Below, in pieces: positions 25,124 to 34,842 of a stretch of DNA of 64,000 nucleotides. The DNA is from Rhodococcus pseudokoreensis (GTDB taxonomy: Bacteria > Actinomycetota > Actinomycetes > Mycobacteriales > Mycobacteriaceae). The notes beneath the pieces are model-generated. The model was not told the DNA's origin and did no database searches. It was given only the letters and a program-made list of their open reading frames with translations. A program made the translations under genes and the position numbers. Location of the stretch: contig NZ_CP070619.1 of assembly GCF_017068395.1 (NCBI RefSeq), positions 8,184,001 to 8,248,000 on the forward strand, written 5' to 3'. The number at the start of each line of letters is the position of its first letter. Position 1 is the stretch's first letter.

Positions 25124-26310
25124 CTGTCGGAGTGACCGAACCCCGCACCACCGTGCGAGGACTCGACGAGAACCGATTTCGCGAGGTCCTCGAGTTCATC
25201 GCCTCCCGCGCCGAATACCACGACCTCACAGGCGAGTTCCCGTTCGACGCGTTCGACGCGTTGCGCCGGATCGGGGCGCAGTCGCTGACCGTGCCCGAGC
25301 GGTTCGGTGGGGGTGGAGCCGGGATCGCCGAGGCCGTCGAGGTGATCGAACGCGTCGGAGCCGCGGACCCGTCGGTGGGACTGATCCTGCAGTGGAACTA
25401 CACCAACCACCTGACGCTCCAACGGCCCGAAAACCTCTGGCCGGACGACCTGAAGACTGCGGTGTTCCGTACCGCGGTCACCGAGGGCGCCCTCATCAAC
25501 GGTCTCGCGGTGGAACGCGAACTGGGCAGTCTGTCCCGCGGCGGCGTCCCCGCCACCACCGCCACTCGCCTTCCCGACGGCAGCTGGCGCATCGACGGTG
25601 AGAAGGCGTACGGAACAGGCATCTCGGGGCTGCACTGGTTCACTGTCACCGCCACCACGACGGACCCGGAGCCCCGGGTGGCCACGTTTCTGTTCGATCG
25701 CCAGGCCACGGGTTGGCGGGTGCAGCAGACGTGGGACCACCTCGGGCTGCGCGCCTCGGACACGCAGACGGTGATCTTCGACAATGCCCGGATTCCGCAC
25801 TCCCGGTTGGTGGATCTGCGCGACCCGAACGACGGCACCGGCAAGGTCCGCAGTGCGGGCAGACAGGCACTGCCCCTGCTCCTGGCCGCCAACTACAACG
25901 GGGTGTCGATCGCGACGAGGGACTGGCTGGTCCGATACCTCCACACCCGAGTGCCCACCGCGCTGGGCGCGCCGCTCGCGACGGTTCCGCGCTTCCACGA
26001 CCGTGTCGGGGAGATCGAAGCGCAACTGCAGACCAGCCGTGCACTGCTCCGCCACGCGGCGGCGGAAGTGGAATCCGACAATGCCCTGCCCGCGTTGGCG
26101 AAGCACGTGGCGACGACCATGGCGATCCGGATCACCGAGTCCGCTCTCGACCTCACCGGAAACCCGGGACTCTCCCGCAGCAACCCACTCGAGCGACACC
26201 ATCGCAATGCAATGGTCGGCCGGATTCATTTCCCGCAGAGCGACTTCGTCATTGCCAACCTCGGAAAGTCGGCCATTTCCGCAGGCGCGCCCGGCGAGGA
26301 GGAGCAGTGA
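25120..26310 (+). CDS. Acyl-CoA-dehydrogenase-fold flavoprotein, DszC/SfnB-like
   Basis: A 396-residue protein with N-terminal helical, central beta and C-terminal helical domains. Visible blocks are IGAQSLTVPERFGGGGAGIA, WRIDGEKAYGTGISGLHWFT and WDHLGLRASDTQTVIFDNAR. The last resembles the SfnB/DszC sulfur-acquisition group. It sits between two DszA-like genes with overlapping stop/start codons (ATGA at 25120, GTGA at 26307), so the products are likely made together and act on the same substrate, the DszC-like enzyme oxidising S and the DszA-like enzyme cleaving C-S (inference from dsz chemistry). Confidence 0.85.
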   Translation: MTVGVTEPRTTVRGLDENRFREVLEFIASRAEYHDLTGEFPFDAFDALRRIGAQSLTVPERFGGGGAGIAEAVEVIERVGAADPSVGLILQWNYTNHLTLQRPENLWPDDLKTAVFRTAVTEGALINGLAVERELGSLSRGGVPATTATRLPDGSWRIDGEKAYGTGISGLHWFTVTATTTDPEPRVATFLFDRQATGWRVQQTWDHLGLRASDTQTVIFDNARIPHSRLVDLRDPNDGTGKVRSAGRQALPLLLAANYNGVSIATRDWLVRYLHTRVPTALGAPLATVPRFHDRVGEIEAQLQTSRALLRHAAAEVESDNALPALAKHVATTMAIRITESALDLTGNPGLSRSNPLERHHRNAMVGRIHFPQSDFVIANLGKSAISAGAPGEEEQ

Positions 26311-27650
26311 GCAGGCAGGTCCACCTCAACGTCAACATTCTCAACGCCGGCGTCTTCGGTGGATCCTGGAGATTTCCGGGAACCGATCCGCTCGCCGCGT
26401 TCGGGCTCGACCACTACATCGATATCGCCCGGAAAGCGGAGGCGGCCAGGCTCGACGCGATCTTCCTCGCCGACGGCCCGGCGATCCGAGAAGACCTGCG
26501 CTACCGGCCGTTCAACAGCCTGGAACCGTCCGTCGTGCTGGCTGCGGTCGCCGCGGCGACGAGCGCGATCGGACTGATCGGCACCCTGTCCTCCACCTAC
26601 AACGACCCGTACGACGTCGCCCGGCGTTTCGCCACGCTCGACCAGCTCAGTGGCGGCCGGTCCGGCTGGAACGTGGTGACCACGGCGGGGAAGGAATCCG
26701 CGCGCAACTTCGGCTTCGACGACGAACCCGACCACGCCGAACGCTACGCCAGGGCGGCCGAGTTCGTCGAGGTGGTGCGCAAACTCTGGAACAGCTGGGA
26801 GCCCGACGCCCTGGTGGGCGACAAACCGGCACGGCGATTCGCCGATCCCGACAAGATTCACCGCACCGACCACCACGGACCTCACTTCGACGTCGCCGGG
26901 CCACTGAATGTGCCGCGCTCTCCGCAAGGGGAGCCGGTTGTGGTGCAGGCCGGCGCGTCGACGGACGGGCGGGCGCTCGCCGCCCAGGTCGGGGAGATCA
27001 TCTTCACGGCCGCGCAGACGGAGCAGGAAGCGGCCGAGTACTACCGAGACGTCAAGGCCCGCGCGGTCGGATACGGGCGCAGCGCCGAGGACGTCGTGGT
27101 GCTGCCGGGCCTGTCGACCGTGATCGGCAGCACCGAGGCGGAGGCACAGCGACGCCGCGACCTGCTCGCCGAACTCGTGCCGCCCGAGTACGCGCTCACC
27201 CGCCTGGCCGGTCAGCTCGGGGTTCCCGAGGACGCGCTGGTACTCGACGGGCCCCTGCCCTGGCACCTGCTGACGGATGCGGACGAGGCCGGCGGCTCGC
27301 AGACGTTCTACAAGATCGCCGTCGGATTGGCGCAGCGCGAGAATCTGACAGTGCGCCAGTTGCTGCGCCGACTCGGCGGCGGCGCCGGGCACCGCATCGT
27401 CACCGGCACCCCGGAGCAGATCGCCGACGCGATCCTGGTCTGGGTGGACAAGGGCGTCGCCGACGGGTTCAACCTGATGCCCGACGTGCTGCCCAGCGGA
27501 TTCGACGATTTCGTCGACCACGTCGTCCCGATCCTGCAGCGCCGCGGCCGGTTCCGCACCGAGTACGAGACGACGACCCTGCGCGGGCATCTGGGCCTGA
27601 AGATCCCGGCTCACACCGTCCCGACCTCGACGGACCGGGTGGTGGCGTGA
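26307..27650 (+). CDS. DszA/NtaA-family FMN-dependent monooxygenase
   Basis: A 447-residue luciferase-like monooxygenase. It starts SRQVHLNVNILNAGVFGGSW and carries GTLSSTYNDPYDVARRFATL, GRSGWNVVTTAGKESARNFG, SPQGEPVVVQAGAS and a C-terminal FRTEYETTTLRGHLGL. GAGGAGGAG precedes the GTG. It is very similar to the gene at 50621 over the N-terminal half, but retains the full central segment (DALVGDKPARRFADPDKIHR) that the latter lacks. It overlaps both neighbours. Confidence 0.9.
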   Translation: MSRQVHLNVNILNAGVFGGSWRFPGTDPLAAFGLDHYIDIARKAEAARLDAIFLADGPAIREDLRYRPFNSLEPSVVLAAVAAATSAIGLIGTLSSTYNDPYDVARRFATLDQLSGGRSGWNVVTTAGKESARNFGFDDEPDHAERYARAAEFVEVVRKLWNSWEPDALVGDKPARRFADPDKIHRTDHHGPHFDVAGPLNVPRSPQGEPVVVQAGASTDGRALAAQVGEIIFTAAQTEQEAAEYYRDVKARAVGYGRSAEDVVVLPGLSTVIGSTEAEAQRRRDLLAELVPPEYALTRLAGQLGVPEDALVLDGPLPWHLLTDADEAGGSQTFYKIAVGLAQRENLTVRQLLRRLGGGAGHRIVTGTPEQIADAILVWVDKGVADGFNLMPDVLPSGFDDFVDHVVPILQRRGRFRTEYETTTLRGHLGLKIPAHTVPTSTDRVVA

Positions 27651-28984
27651 TGGGCGGAGCCGATGGTCGCTCGCTGCACTTCCTCGTCAACGTCGGAAGT
27701 GCCGGATATCACCCGGCCGCCTGGCTGGATCCCGCGCTGGCGCCGGAGTCGTTCATCAGTCTCGACCACTACCGCCGGGTGGCCGCCGTGGCGGAGCGCG
27801 GACTCCTCGACGGATTGCTGTTCCCGGACATCCCGGTTCAGCAGCCGAGTATCGCCCGCGGTCCCGCGGCCACACTGGACCCGATCCTGCTCACGAGCGC
27901 TCTGGCCGTGTCGACCGAACGGGTCGGGCTGATCCCGACCGCCACGTCGACACTGAATCTGCCGTACAACCTGGCGCGCAGAATCCTCTCGCTCGACCAT
28001 GTCAGCGGCGGCCGGGCCGGGTGGAACGTGGTCACCACGTTCGAGCCGAACGCCGCCCGCAACTTCGGCATCGACCACCTACCCGAGCGCGACGAACGCT
28101 ACCGGCGTGCCGCCGAGTACGTCGACCTGACCAAGAAGCTCTGGGACAGCTGGGAAGACGACGCACTGATCGGCGACCAGGCGTCGGCGCGATTCGCCGA
28201 CCCACACAAGGTGCACGCCGTGGATCATCGCGGTGAGTTCTTCACCGTGGCCGGGCCCCTGAACGTCACCCGGTCCCCGCAGGGCCGACCCGTCCTGGTG
28301 CAGGCGGGATCGTCCGCCCAGGGCAAAGCCTTCGCGGCGGCCCACGCGGAGGCGATCTATGCCACCCAGTTCGGGCTGGGGCCGGCACAGCAGTTCGCCC
28401 GGGAGATCCGGGCCGCCGCGGCCGCAGACGGTCGCGACCCCACCCAGATCCGAATCCTGCCCGGACTCGTCCCCGTCGTCGCCGGCACCACCGCGGAGGC
28501 GTCCGCCAAGTTCGACACCCTGCAGTCCCGCTTGCACCCGGACAGCGCCCCGGTGCGGGCACTCTCCCGGTGGCTGGGCTACCCGGACACGGACCTCGAG
28601 TTGGACGCACCGATCCCCGAGCGGCTGCTGACGTTGCCGGGGAACAGGATCGGACCACAGGGCTTCTTCGCGTCGCTGACCCGGTACGCCGCCGACAGCG
28701 GGCACACCGTCCGGCAACTCCTGTCCGAGTTCCTCGGCGGGCACCGCGTGGTGGTCGGTACGCCGGAGCAGGTGGCCGATCATGTCGAGACGTGGTGGCG
28801 GTCGGGCGCCGTCGACGGGTTCACCGTCATCCCGGCCGTCCTGCCCTCGTATCTGGAGGATTTCGTCGACCACGTCGTCCCGATCCTCCAGGCCCGCGGA
28901 CTCTTCCGCACCGATTACGCCGGCCACACACTCCGGAGCCACCTCGGTCTCCGCGAACCGATCAACACGTTTGCCCGCAGATGA
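27650..28984 (+). CDS. DszA/NtaA-family FMN-dependent monooxygenase
   Basis: A 444-residue luciferase-like monooxygenase starting [20 protein letters not shown]. It has [57 protein letters not shown] and [16 protein letters not shown]. The ATG at 27650 shares one base with the previous stop (TGATG). A very long open frame runs upstream through two genes, but it is a shadow. Third monooxygenase in one operon, suggesting either a multi-step route or parallel substrate ranges. Confidence 0.9.
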   Translation: MGGADGRSLHFLVNVGSAGYHPAAWLDPALAPESFISLDHYRRVAAVAERGLLDGLLFPDIPVQQPSIARGPAATLDPILLTSALAVSTERVGLIPTATSTLNLPYNLARRILSLDHVSGGRAGWNVVTTFEPNAARNFGIDHLPERDERYRRAAEYVDLTKKLWDSWEDDALIGDQASARFADPHKVHAVDHRGEFFTVAGPLNVTRSPQGRPVLVQAGSSAQGKAFAAAHAEAIYATQFGLGPAQQFAREIRAAAAADGRDPTQIRILPGLVPVVAGTTAEASAKFDTLQSRLHPDSAPVRALSRWLGYPDTDLELDAPIPERLLTLPGNRIGPQGFFASLTRYAADSGHTVRQLLSEFLGGHRVVVGTPEQVADHVETWWRSGAVDGFTVIPAVLPSYLEDFVDHVVPILQARGLFRTDYAGHTLRSHLGLREPINTFARR

Positions 28985-29012
28985 TTGCCACGACAGAAAG
29001 CAGAAACCGATC

Positions 29013-30065
29013 ATGACGTACCGCCACCTCGGACGGACCGGTGTGCAGGTCAGCCCCCTCACACTCGGCGCGATGAACTTCGGGTCCTGGGCGAACACCG
29101 ACCACGAGGACGCCGCCCGGATCATCCACCGCGCGCTGGACGCCGGAATCAACGTCGTCGACACCGCCGACGTGTACTCGCAGGGCGAGAACGAGGAGAT
29201 CGTGGGGAAGGCGCTGCACGGCCGCCGCGACGACGTGATCCTCGCCAGCAAGTTTCACGGCCAGATCGGGTCCGACCCCACCCACCGCGGCAATTCGCGG
29301 CGCTGGATCTTCAAGGCGATCGAGGGCAGCCTCCGACGGCTGCAGACCGATCACCTGGACCTCTACCAGATCCACCGTCCCGACCCCGACACCGACTTCG
29401 ACGAGACCCTCGGCGCATTGAACGACCTCGTGCGGCAGGGCAAGATCCGCTACTTCGGCACCACCACGTTCGAGCCCCACCAACTGGTCGAAGCCCAGTG
29501 GGCCGCGGACAGGCGCCACCTGCAGCGTCCGGTCACCGAGCAGCCGCCGTATTCCATCCTCGCGCGGGCCGCCGAACGCGCCACGCTGCCGATCGCCGAG
29601 AAGTAGGGGCTGGGCGTCCTCACCTGGAGCCCGCTCGCCGGGGGCTGGCTGTCTGGCCGGTACCGCGCGGGCGAGTCGGAAGCCGCGGAGTCGAGCCGGT
29701 TGACCCGGCAGCCGCACCGCCATGACCCGGAGTTGCTCGCCAACCAGCGCAAGCGGGCCGCCGCCGAGGAACTGCAGAAGCTGGCCGACGACGCGGGCCT
29801 GTCGCTGATCCACCTCTCCGTGGCCTTCGTCCTCCAGCATCCCGCCGTCAGTTCCGTCATCATCGGGCCACGGACCCTCGAGCACCTCGAGAGTCAGCTC
29901 GGCGCCGTCGACGTGAGACTGGGCAGCGACATCCTGGACCGTATCGACGAGATCGTCGCGCCCGGAGTCACGATCAGCCCGGCGGACGAGGGCTACCTGC
30001 CGCCGTCACTGACCGACGCGGCGACTCGCCGTCGCGGCACCACCACAGCAAAGGACGATCACTGA
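29013..30065 (+). pseudogene. Aldo/keto reductase interrupted by an in-frame TAG
   Basis: Codons 1-197 encode the first half of an aldo/keto reductase ([20 protein letters not shown], the [19 protein letters not shown] active-site Asp/Tyr, and LASKF and YQIHRP with the catalytic Lys and His). A TAG at 29604-29606 replaces the codon that is Tyr in the neighbouring paralog (KYGLG). The same frame continues after the TAG ([20 protein letters not shown]) to a proper stop at 30063-30065, giving the full 350-codon length. The gene is otherwise undamaged, so this is a recent nonsense mutation, a sequencing error, or readthrough. Its stop overlaps the next start (TGATG). Confidence 0.85.
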
Positions 30066-31105
30066 TGGCACTGCAGGACTTCCGCGTCTTCGGACGCACG
30101 GGTGTGAAGATCAGCCCGTTGACGCTGGGCACCATGAACTTCGGGGCCCGCGGCAAGACCACGCACGAGGACGGCATCCGGGTGATCCGCCGGGCGCTGG
30201 ACGCGGGCATCAACGTCGTCGACACGGCAGACACCTATTCACGCGGTGAATCCGAGGAGATCGTCGGGAAGGCGTTGACGGGCCGCCGCGACGACGTGTT
30301 CCTGGCAAGCAAATTCCACAATGCCGTCGACGACAACCCACAGCACCGCGGCAATTCGCGTCGGTGGATCACCGAGGCCGTGGAGGGCAGTCTTCGGAGA
30401 CTCGGCACCGACTACCTGGACCTGTACCAGGTCCACCGGCCCGAGTCGCACACCGAGATCGGCGAAACTGTCGGGGCACTCGACGATCTGGTCCGTGCCG
30501 GCAAGATTCGGTACTACGGAACCTCCGTGTTCTCGCCGGCCGAACTCGTCGAGACCCAGTGGGTTGCCGACTCCCGGAACCTGCAGCGCTCGTCGAGCGA
30601 GCAGGTGCCGTACTCGCTGCTGATCCGCGGCATCGAACGGGAAACTCTGCCGATCGCCCGCAAGTACGGGCTCGGCGTGATCACCTACGGTCCGCTCGCC
30701 GCGGGCTGGCTCAGCGGGAAGTACCGGATCGGTGCCCCGCAGCCGGAGTCGCATCGCGCCGAACTGATCAAGGGCCGCTTCGACATCGACGCACCCGCCA
30801 ACGCCCGCAAGCTCGCGGCCGCGGACGCACTTGCCGTGCTGGCGGAAGAGCTGGGCATCAGTCTGATCCAACTGTCGCTGGCGTTCGTGCTCGCCCACCC
30901 CGATGTCACGTCCGCGATCGTCGGACCACGCACCATCGAGCACCTCGACACCTATCTGGATGCGGTCGATGTGCCGTTGTCCGGTGACGTGCTGGACAGG
31001 ATCGACGAGATCGTCTCGCCAGAAACGGTGTTCACCGAACGCGACACCGGAAAGATTCCCGAGGCACTGGCCCGGCCGGAGCTGCGACGGACCCCCGCCG
31101 CGTAG
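30065..31105 (+). CDS. Aldo/keto reductase
   Basis: A 346-residue NADPH-dependent aldo/keto reductase. The tetrad is visible as Asp and Tyr in [19 protein letters not shown], Lys in LASKF and His in YQVHRPE; GPRTIEHLDTYLDAV near the C-terminus is the NADP-binding end. It is a tandem duplicate of the broken gene just upstream and may supply the activity the latter has lost. Last gene of the 23780 operon. A carbonyl product left after C-S cleavage is a sensible substrate, by context only. Confidence 0.9.
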   Translation: MALQDFRVFGRTGVKISPLTLGTMNFGARGKTTHEDGIRVIRRALDAGINVVDTADTYSRGESEEIVGKALTGRRDDVFLASKFHNAVDDNPQHRGNSRRWITEAVEGSLRRLGTDYLDLYQVHRPESHTEIGETVGALDDLVRAGKIRYYGTSVFSPAELVETQWVADSRNLQRSSSEQVPYSLLIRGIERETLPIARKYGLGVITYGPLAAGWLSGKYRIGAPQPESHRAELIKGRFDIDAPANARKLAAADALAVLAEELGISLIQLSLAFVLAHPDVTSAIVGPRTIEHLDTYLDAVDVPLSGDVLDRIDEIVSPETVFTERDTGKIPEALARPELRRTPAA

Positions 31106-31121
31106 CAGGAGGGCCGACGGA

Positions 31122-31163
31122 GGCCCCGCCAACGCGTCTCGAGGAGACGTCGTTGACGGGGCC
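31122..31163 (+). terminator. Hairpin terminator after the monooxygenase operon
   Basis: GGCCCCGCCAACG at 31122-31134 pairs with CGTTGACGGGGCC at 31151-31163 (one mismatch), and the loop itself can pair (GTCTC-gag-GAGAC). It lies 17 bp after the aldo/keto reductase stop. Confidence 0.6.
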
Positions 31164-31320
31164 ATCCACCACGTCCGGTGTTCTTACCCCTCTTCTCGAA
31201 CACCGCATGTCACCGCAGCCTCTCCCAAGACTGCGGCACACTGAACGTACTTGTTTTCCGGGAGTGGCGCACCAAATCAATTCTTTGCGAATATAACTCG
31301 GCTGTCGCGCCCCCCGGAGC

Positions 31321-31596
31321 TCAGCGGCCGAGTCGTGCGAGCCGTTCACCCGGCGTCGTCGCACCCCAGACTCCGTGCTGTTGGCCGGTGTCGAGGGCGT
31401 ACGCCAGGCATTCCTCCGTCACCGCGCAGCCGCGGCAGAACTCTTTGGCGAGATCTTCCCGCTCGAAGCGCGCGTTCCTGCGTTCAGCGTCCGCCGGGAA
31501 GAAGATCTCCGCGTCCTCTTCATGGCAACGCGCGGACAGTCGCCACTGCCACAGATCCGTGTCGTGGCGCTGCAGTGTTGTCACCGGTGTCGACAT
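31321..31596 (-). CDS. WhiB-family iron-sulfur regulator
   Basis: A 91-residue WhiB-like protein. The four cluster cysteines are Cys24, Cys54, Cys57 and Cys63 (C-x29-C-x2-C-x5-C), followed by the GVWGATT turn (the family's G-V/I-W-G-G) and a short basic tail. A longer frame exists upstream, but the ATG at 31596 gives the standard length. WhiB proteins bind a [4Fe-4S] cluster and partner with sigma-A or bind DNA in response to redox or NO. It is divergent from the cysteine/cystathionine-synthase-like gene; a redox or sulfur-status sensing role there is inference. Confidence 0.9.
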   Translation of the reverse strand: MSTPVTTLQRHDTDLWQWRLSARCHEEDAEIFFPADAERRNARFEREDLAKEFCRGCAVTEECLAYALDTGQQHGVWGATTPGERLARLGR

Positions 31597-31777
31597 TTTT
31601 CGACTACCCCCTTCGGTCTCGGGTCGTCCCGTAGTACAGCCGATCGGCCGTCGCCGGAAAAGAATTCGAATCTCGAGGATGCGAAGATCCGATCGGCGTG
31701 ACTCGAATCCTGTTGTTCGGCGACTGTCCTTGCCATGCTGATCGAGTGACCTCGGTGCGCCCTCGAAAGGTAGACGC

Positions 31778-33196
31778 ATGACCATCCTCGATCCACCCAC
31801 AGTCGATGCTGCGAGCCTCGGCGTCTACGACTCGATCACCGACGCCATCGGCAACACGCCGCTCGTTCGGTTGAACCGGGTAACCGACGGGATCTCCGCG
31901 ACGGTGTATGCCAAGCTCGAGTTCCTCAATCCCGGCGGCAGTGTTAAGGACCGTGCCGCCCTGGCCATGATTCGCGCGGCGGAGGAATCGGGAGAGCTGC
32001 TACCCGGGGGCACCGTCGTGGAAGGCACGTCGGGCAACACCGGGGTCGGTTTGACGTTGGTCGCTGCCGCCCGGGGATACCGTTCGGTCGTCGTCGTGCC
32101 CGACAAGACCAGCACCGAGAAGATCGCGCTGCTGCGGGCGCACGGGGCGCAGGTGCATGTGACGCCCGGCGGACGGCCCAGTCATCATCCTGAATTCGTC
32201 CGCAACGTCGCCACTCGGCTCGCGGCGGAGATTCCCGGCGGCTGGCTCGCCGGTCAGTACGACAACCCGGCCAATCCGGACGCACACCGCACCACGACCG
32301 GACCAGAGATCTGGCGTCAGACCCAAGGCCGGGTCACCCATTTCGTGGCCGGAGTCGGAACCGGTGGGACCATCACGGGGACAGGGGAGTTCCTGACGGA
32401 GGTCTCCGGCGGCGCGGTGCAGATCGTCGGCGCGGATCCCGAAACCTCCGTGTACGGCGGGGGAGACGGACGGGCCTGGTACATCGAATCGGTAGGCCAT
32501 TTCCTGCACCCGCAGACCGAGACAGACGAGTGGCCGGACTCCTATCACCCGGACGTCGTCGACCGACTCGAGCGGATCACGGACGTCGAGGCCCTCACGG
32601 TGCTGCACCGCCTCGCCCGGGAAGAAGGACTTCTCGTCGGGGGCTCCGCCGGTACCGCGGTCGCCGCCGCGCTGCGGGTCGCGCGGACTCTCGGCCCGGA
32701 CGACGTTGTGGTCGTGATCGTCCCGGACTCGGGCCGGGCGTACCTGTCGAAGTACTTCGACAACGAGTGGCTGGGACGGCTGGGCTTCCCGCTGTACCAC
32801 GCAGCGTCCGGACCCGTCGTGGGTGACGCACTGGGCGGCCGGGGAATCGCACCCCGGACGGTGCCGTCCACCGCGACCGTGGCCGAGGCCCGTGACGTGC
32901 TCGCGGACACCTCGGCGCTACCCGTGGTGCTGGCGCGCCCGGGTGCCGGTCCGATCGTGGTCGCGGAGATCCTGGGGTCCGTCGGTCCCGAGACGCTGTC
33001 GGACGCTCCGGACGACGACCCGGTCGGCGTGCACGTCGCTCAGCCGCTGCCCGTCGTCGGAGTCACCGAGGAATTTCCGGTGGCAGTGCGGCGAATCGGG
33101 GAACACCGGGGGCCGGTGGTCGTGGCCGAGGCCGGGCGGGTGGTCGCGCTCGCAGACGCCGACCACATCCGTACCGCTGCGGGCGGGAATCGTTAG
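31778..33196 (+). CDS. Cystathionine beta-synthase/cysteine synthase-like PLP enzyme
   Basis: A 472-residue fold-II PLP enzyme. The catalytic Lys57 lies in NPGGSVKDRA, the substrate loop is GTSGNTG (83-89), and GVGTGGTITGTG binds the PLP phosphate. After about residue 340 there is a weaker C-terminal region (TVAEARDVLADTSALPVV, then VGVTEEFPVAV) consistent with a degenerate CBS-domain pair. The length fits bacterial cystathionine beta-synthases. It would join sulfide or homocysteine with serine derivatives, putting released sulfur into cysteine or cystathionine. Divergent from whiB; the MFS gene follows in the same direction. Confidence 0.88.
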   Translation: MTILDPPTVDAASLGVYDSITDAIGNTPLVRLNRVTDGISATVYAKLEFLNPGGSVKDRAALAMIRAAEESGELLPGGTVVEGTSGNTGVGLTLVAAARGYRSVVVVPDKTSTEKIALLRAHGAQVHVTPGGRPSHHPEFVRNVATRLAAEIPGGWLAGQYDNPANPDAHRTTTGPEIWRQTQGRVTHFVAGVGTGGTITGTGEFLTEVSGGAVQIVGADPETSVYGGGDGRAWYIESVGHFLHPQTETDEWPDSYHPDVVDRLERITDVEALTVLHRLAREEGLLVGGSAGTAVAAALRVARTLGPDDVVVVIVPDSGRAYLSKYFDNEWLGRLGFPLYHAASGPVVGDALGGRGIAPRTVPSTATVAEARDVLADTSALPVVLARPGAGPIVVAEILGSVGPETLSDAPDDDPVGVHVAQPLPVVGVTEEFPVAVRRIGEHRGPVVVAEAGRVVALADADHIRTAAGGNR

Positions 33197-33278
33197 CCCG
33201 AACCTGACCGACCTCGACACAGCACCGGAACGCACCGATGCCGGACCGGCGCCTCGCGACACGGCAGGACGTCGAGAG

Positions 33279-34640
33279 GTGCTCGTCTGCGCCGCCGCCG
33301 GCTTCACCACACTCCTCGACTCCGCTGTGCTGGGCATCGGGTTGCCGGCCATTCGGTCGTCCCTCGACGCGGGGACGGCGGACGTGCAGTGGATTCTGGC
33401 GAGTTACTCGCTGACCTTCGGTCTCGCGCTCGTCCCGGCGGGGCGGATGGGCGATCTGATCGGCCGGAGACGGCTGTTCCTCGCGGGGTTGAGCCTGTTC
33501 GCCGTCATGGGCCTGGTCGGGGCACTCGCCGCGGAGCCGTGGACCGTCGTCGCCGCCCGTCTCGGTCAGGGTGTGGGGGCAGGAGTCGTCAGCTCCCAGG
33601 TCCTCGGCATCATCTCCGACCGCTACTCCGGACCGCGTCGAGCCAAGGCTCTGGCGGCGTACGGAACGGCCGGAGGACTCGCCGGTTTCATCGGTCCGAT
33701 CCTCGGTGGTGTGCTCCTCGGGATCGGCGGTCCCGAGTGGGGATGGCGGTTACTGCTCGTGCTGAACGTCCCGTTCGCGGTCGTGACGGTGATGCTCGGT
33801 GCGCTGTTCCTGCGCCGCGACAGCCGCTCCCGGTCGGGTGCGACCGTCGATGTCGTCGGTCTCGGGCTGCTCGCGGCTGCGACGACGCTTCTGCTGCTGC
33901 CCATGGTGTCGCACTTCGGGGCGACGCGAGCGGTGCTGTCGGTGTCGGGTTCGATCCTGGTCCTGGGGTGTTTCCGCTGGTGGGAACGGCGGTACGCGAG
34001 TCGCGGCGGCACGCCGGTGCTGTTGCCTGCATTGATGCGGGCACGTGGCTACACCCTGGGTACGGCGGTCGCGTTGTTCTGGTTCGGCGCCCTTCTGGCG
34101 ATGAACGCCGTGATGAGCCTCTACCTGATCGAGGGACTCGGCATCGCACCGCTGCACGCGGCCTTGGTGATGTCGGGGAGTTCGGTGATGATGGCCGTGA
34201 CGTCGGCAGTCGGCTGGCGGGTGGTCGCTCGGTTCGGTCGCGCCGCGGTGGTGGGTGCGATCGTCGCGGAACTCTTCGTGGTCGCCGGATACGTGCTCGC
34301 GGTCACGGTGCTGCCGCGGACGTCGGTCCTCGTGGTGGTCGCGGCCCTTGCCGTCCTGTCCGGGGTCGCAAGCGGATTCGTCGACGCCCCCAACCGTGCG
34401 ATGACGCTCGAGCACGCGCCGCCCGGAGTGAGCGGCGTGGCCGTCGGATTCCTGCAGTTGTCGCAACGGTTGTCGGCGACGGTCAGCCTCGCCGCGGTGC
34501 CCGGCCTCTATCTCGGGGTCCTCTCGGTGGACCCCGGAAACTACGGCCGTGCGATGGCGGCGGCACTTGCCGTGTGCGCCGGAATGCTGGCGTTGTCGTC
34601 GGCATGTGCGGTCTGGGACAGCCGGCGGAGGCGGGTCTGA
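33279..34640 (+). CDS. MFS transporter (DHA2-like drug/metabolite exporter)
   Basis: A major-facilitator protein of about 453 residues with many hydrophobic helices. Helix 1 is AAGFTTLLDSAVLGIGLPAI, and the cytoplasmic loop 2-3 motif is GRMGDLIGRRRLF. The 14-helix DHA2 subfamily is likely. The start is uncertain: the frame is open back through the CBS gene but has no ATG, GTG or TTG between 33197 and 33278, although residues there (NLTDLDTAPERTD) look like a normal cytoplasmic tail. The first usable codon after the CBS stop is the GTG at 33279. Next to a cysteine-forming enzyme, export of cysteine or a thiol is possible but unproven. Confidence 0.8.
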   Translation: MLVCAAAGFTTLLDSAVLGIGLPAIRSSLDAGTADVQWILASYSLTFGLALVPAGRMGDLIGRRRLFLAGLSLFAVMGLVGALAAEPWTVVAARLGQGVGAGVVSSQVLGIISDRYSGPRRAKALAAYGTAGGLAGFIGPILGGVLLGIGGPEWGWRLLLVLNVPFAVVTVMLGALFLRRDSRSRSGATVDVVGLGLLAAATTLLLLPMVSHFGATRAVLSVSGSILVLGCFRWWERRYASRGGTPVLLPALMRARGYTLGTAVALFWFGALLAMNAVMSLYLIEGLGIAPLHAALVMSGSSVMMAVTSAVGWRVVARFGRAAVVGAIVAELFVVAGYVLAVTVLPRTSVLVVVAALAVLSGVASGFVDAPNRAMTLEHAPPGVSGVAVGFLQLSQRLSATVSLAAVPGLYLGVLSVDPGNYGRAMAAALAVCAGMLALSSACAVWDSRRRRV

Positions 34641-34842
34641 GGGTTCCGTGGCCTTGCCCTCGGGGCTGCAGCAGCGGCGGCTTCGGATCGGTGCGAGACA
34701 AACTCTTGTAGGACGACCGGGCGGCTTGGAGACTGGTCACACGCTTTGTCGGAACACGCTGCCGGACAGTGGACTACATGCAGCGAGCGAGCGCGCTTCT
34801 GCGTGATTCACCCGCCGCACAACGACAATGGAGCACAGCATC

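Noticed and set aside
24082..26229. A 715-codon minus-strand open frame across two oxygenase genes
   Set aside because: It spans two convincing overlapping plus-strand genes and shows only shadow-type composition.
31522..31701. Plus-strand ORF containing CCHRC upstream of the CBS gene, considered as another Cys leader
   Set aside because: The Cys-rich stretch is mainly antisense to the start of the WhiB gene, it lies far from the ORF end, and no Shine-Dalgarno precedes it; the resemblance to a Cys attenuator is probably coincidence.
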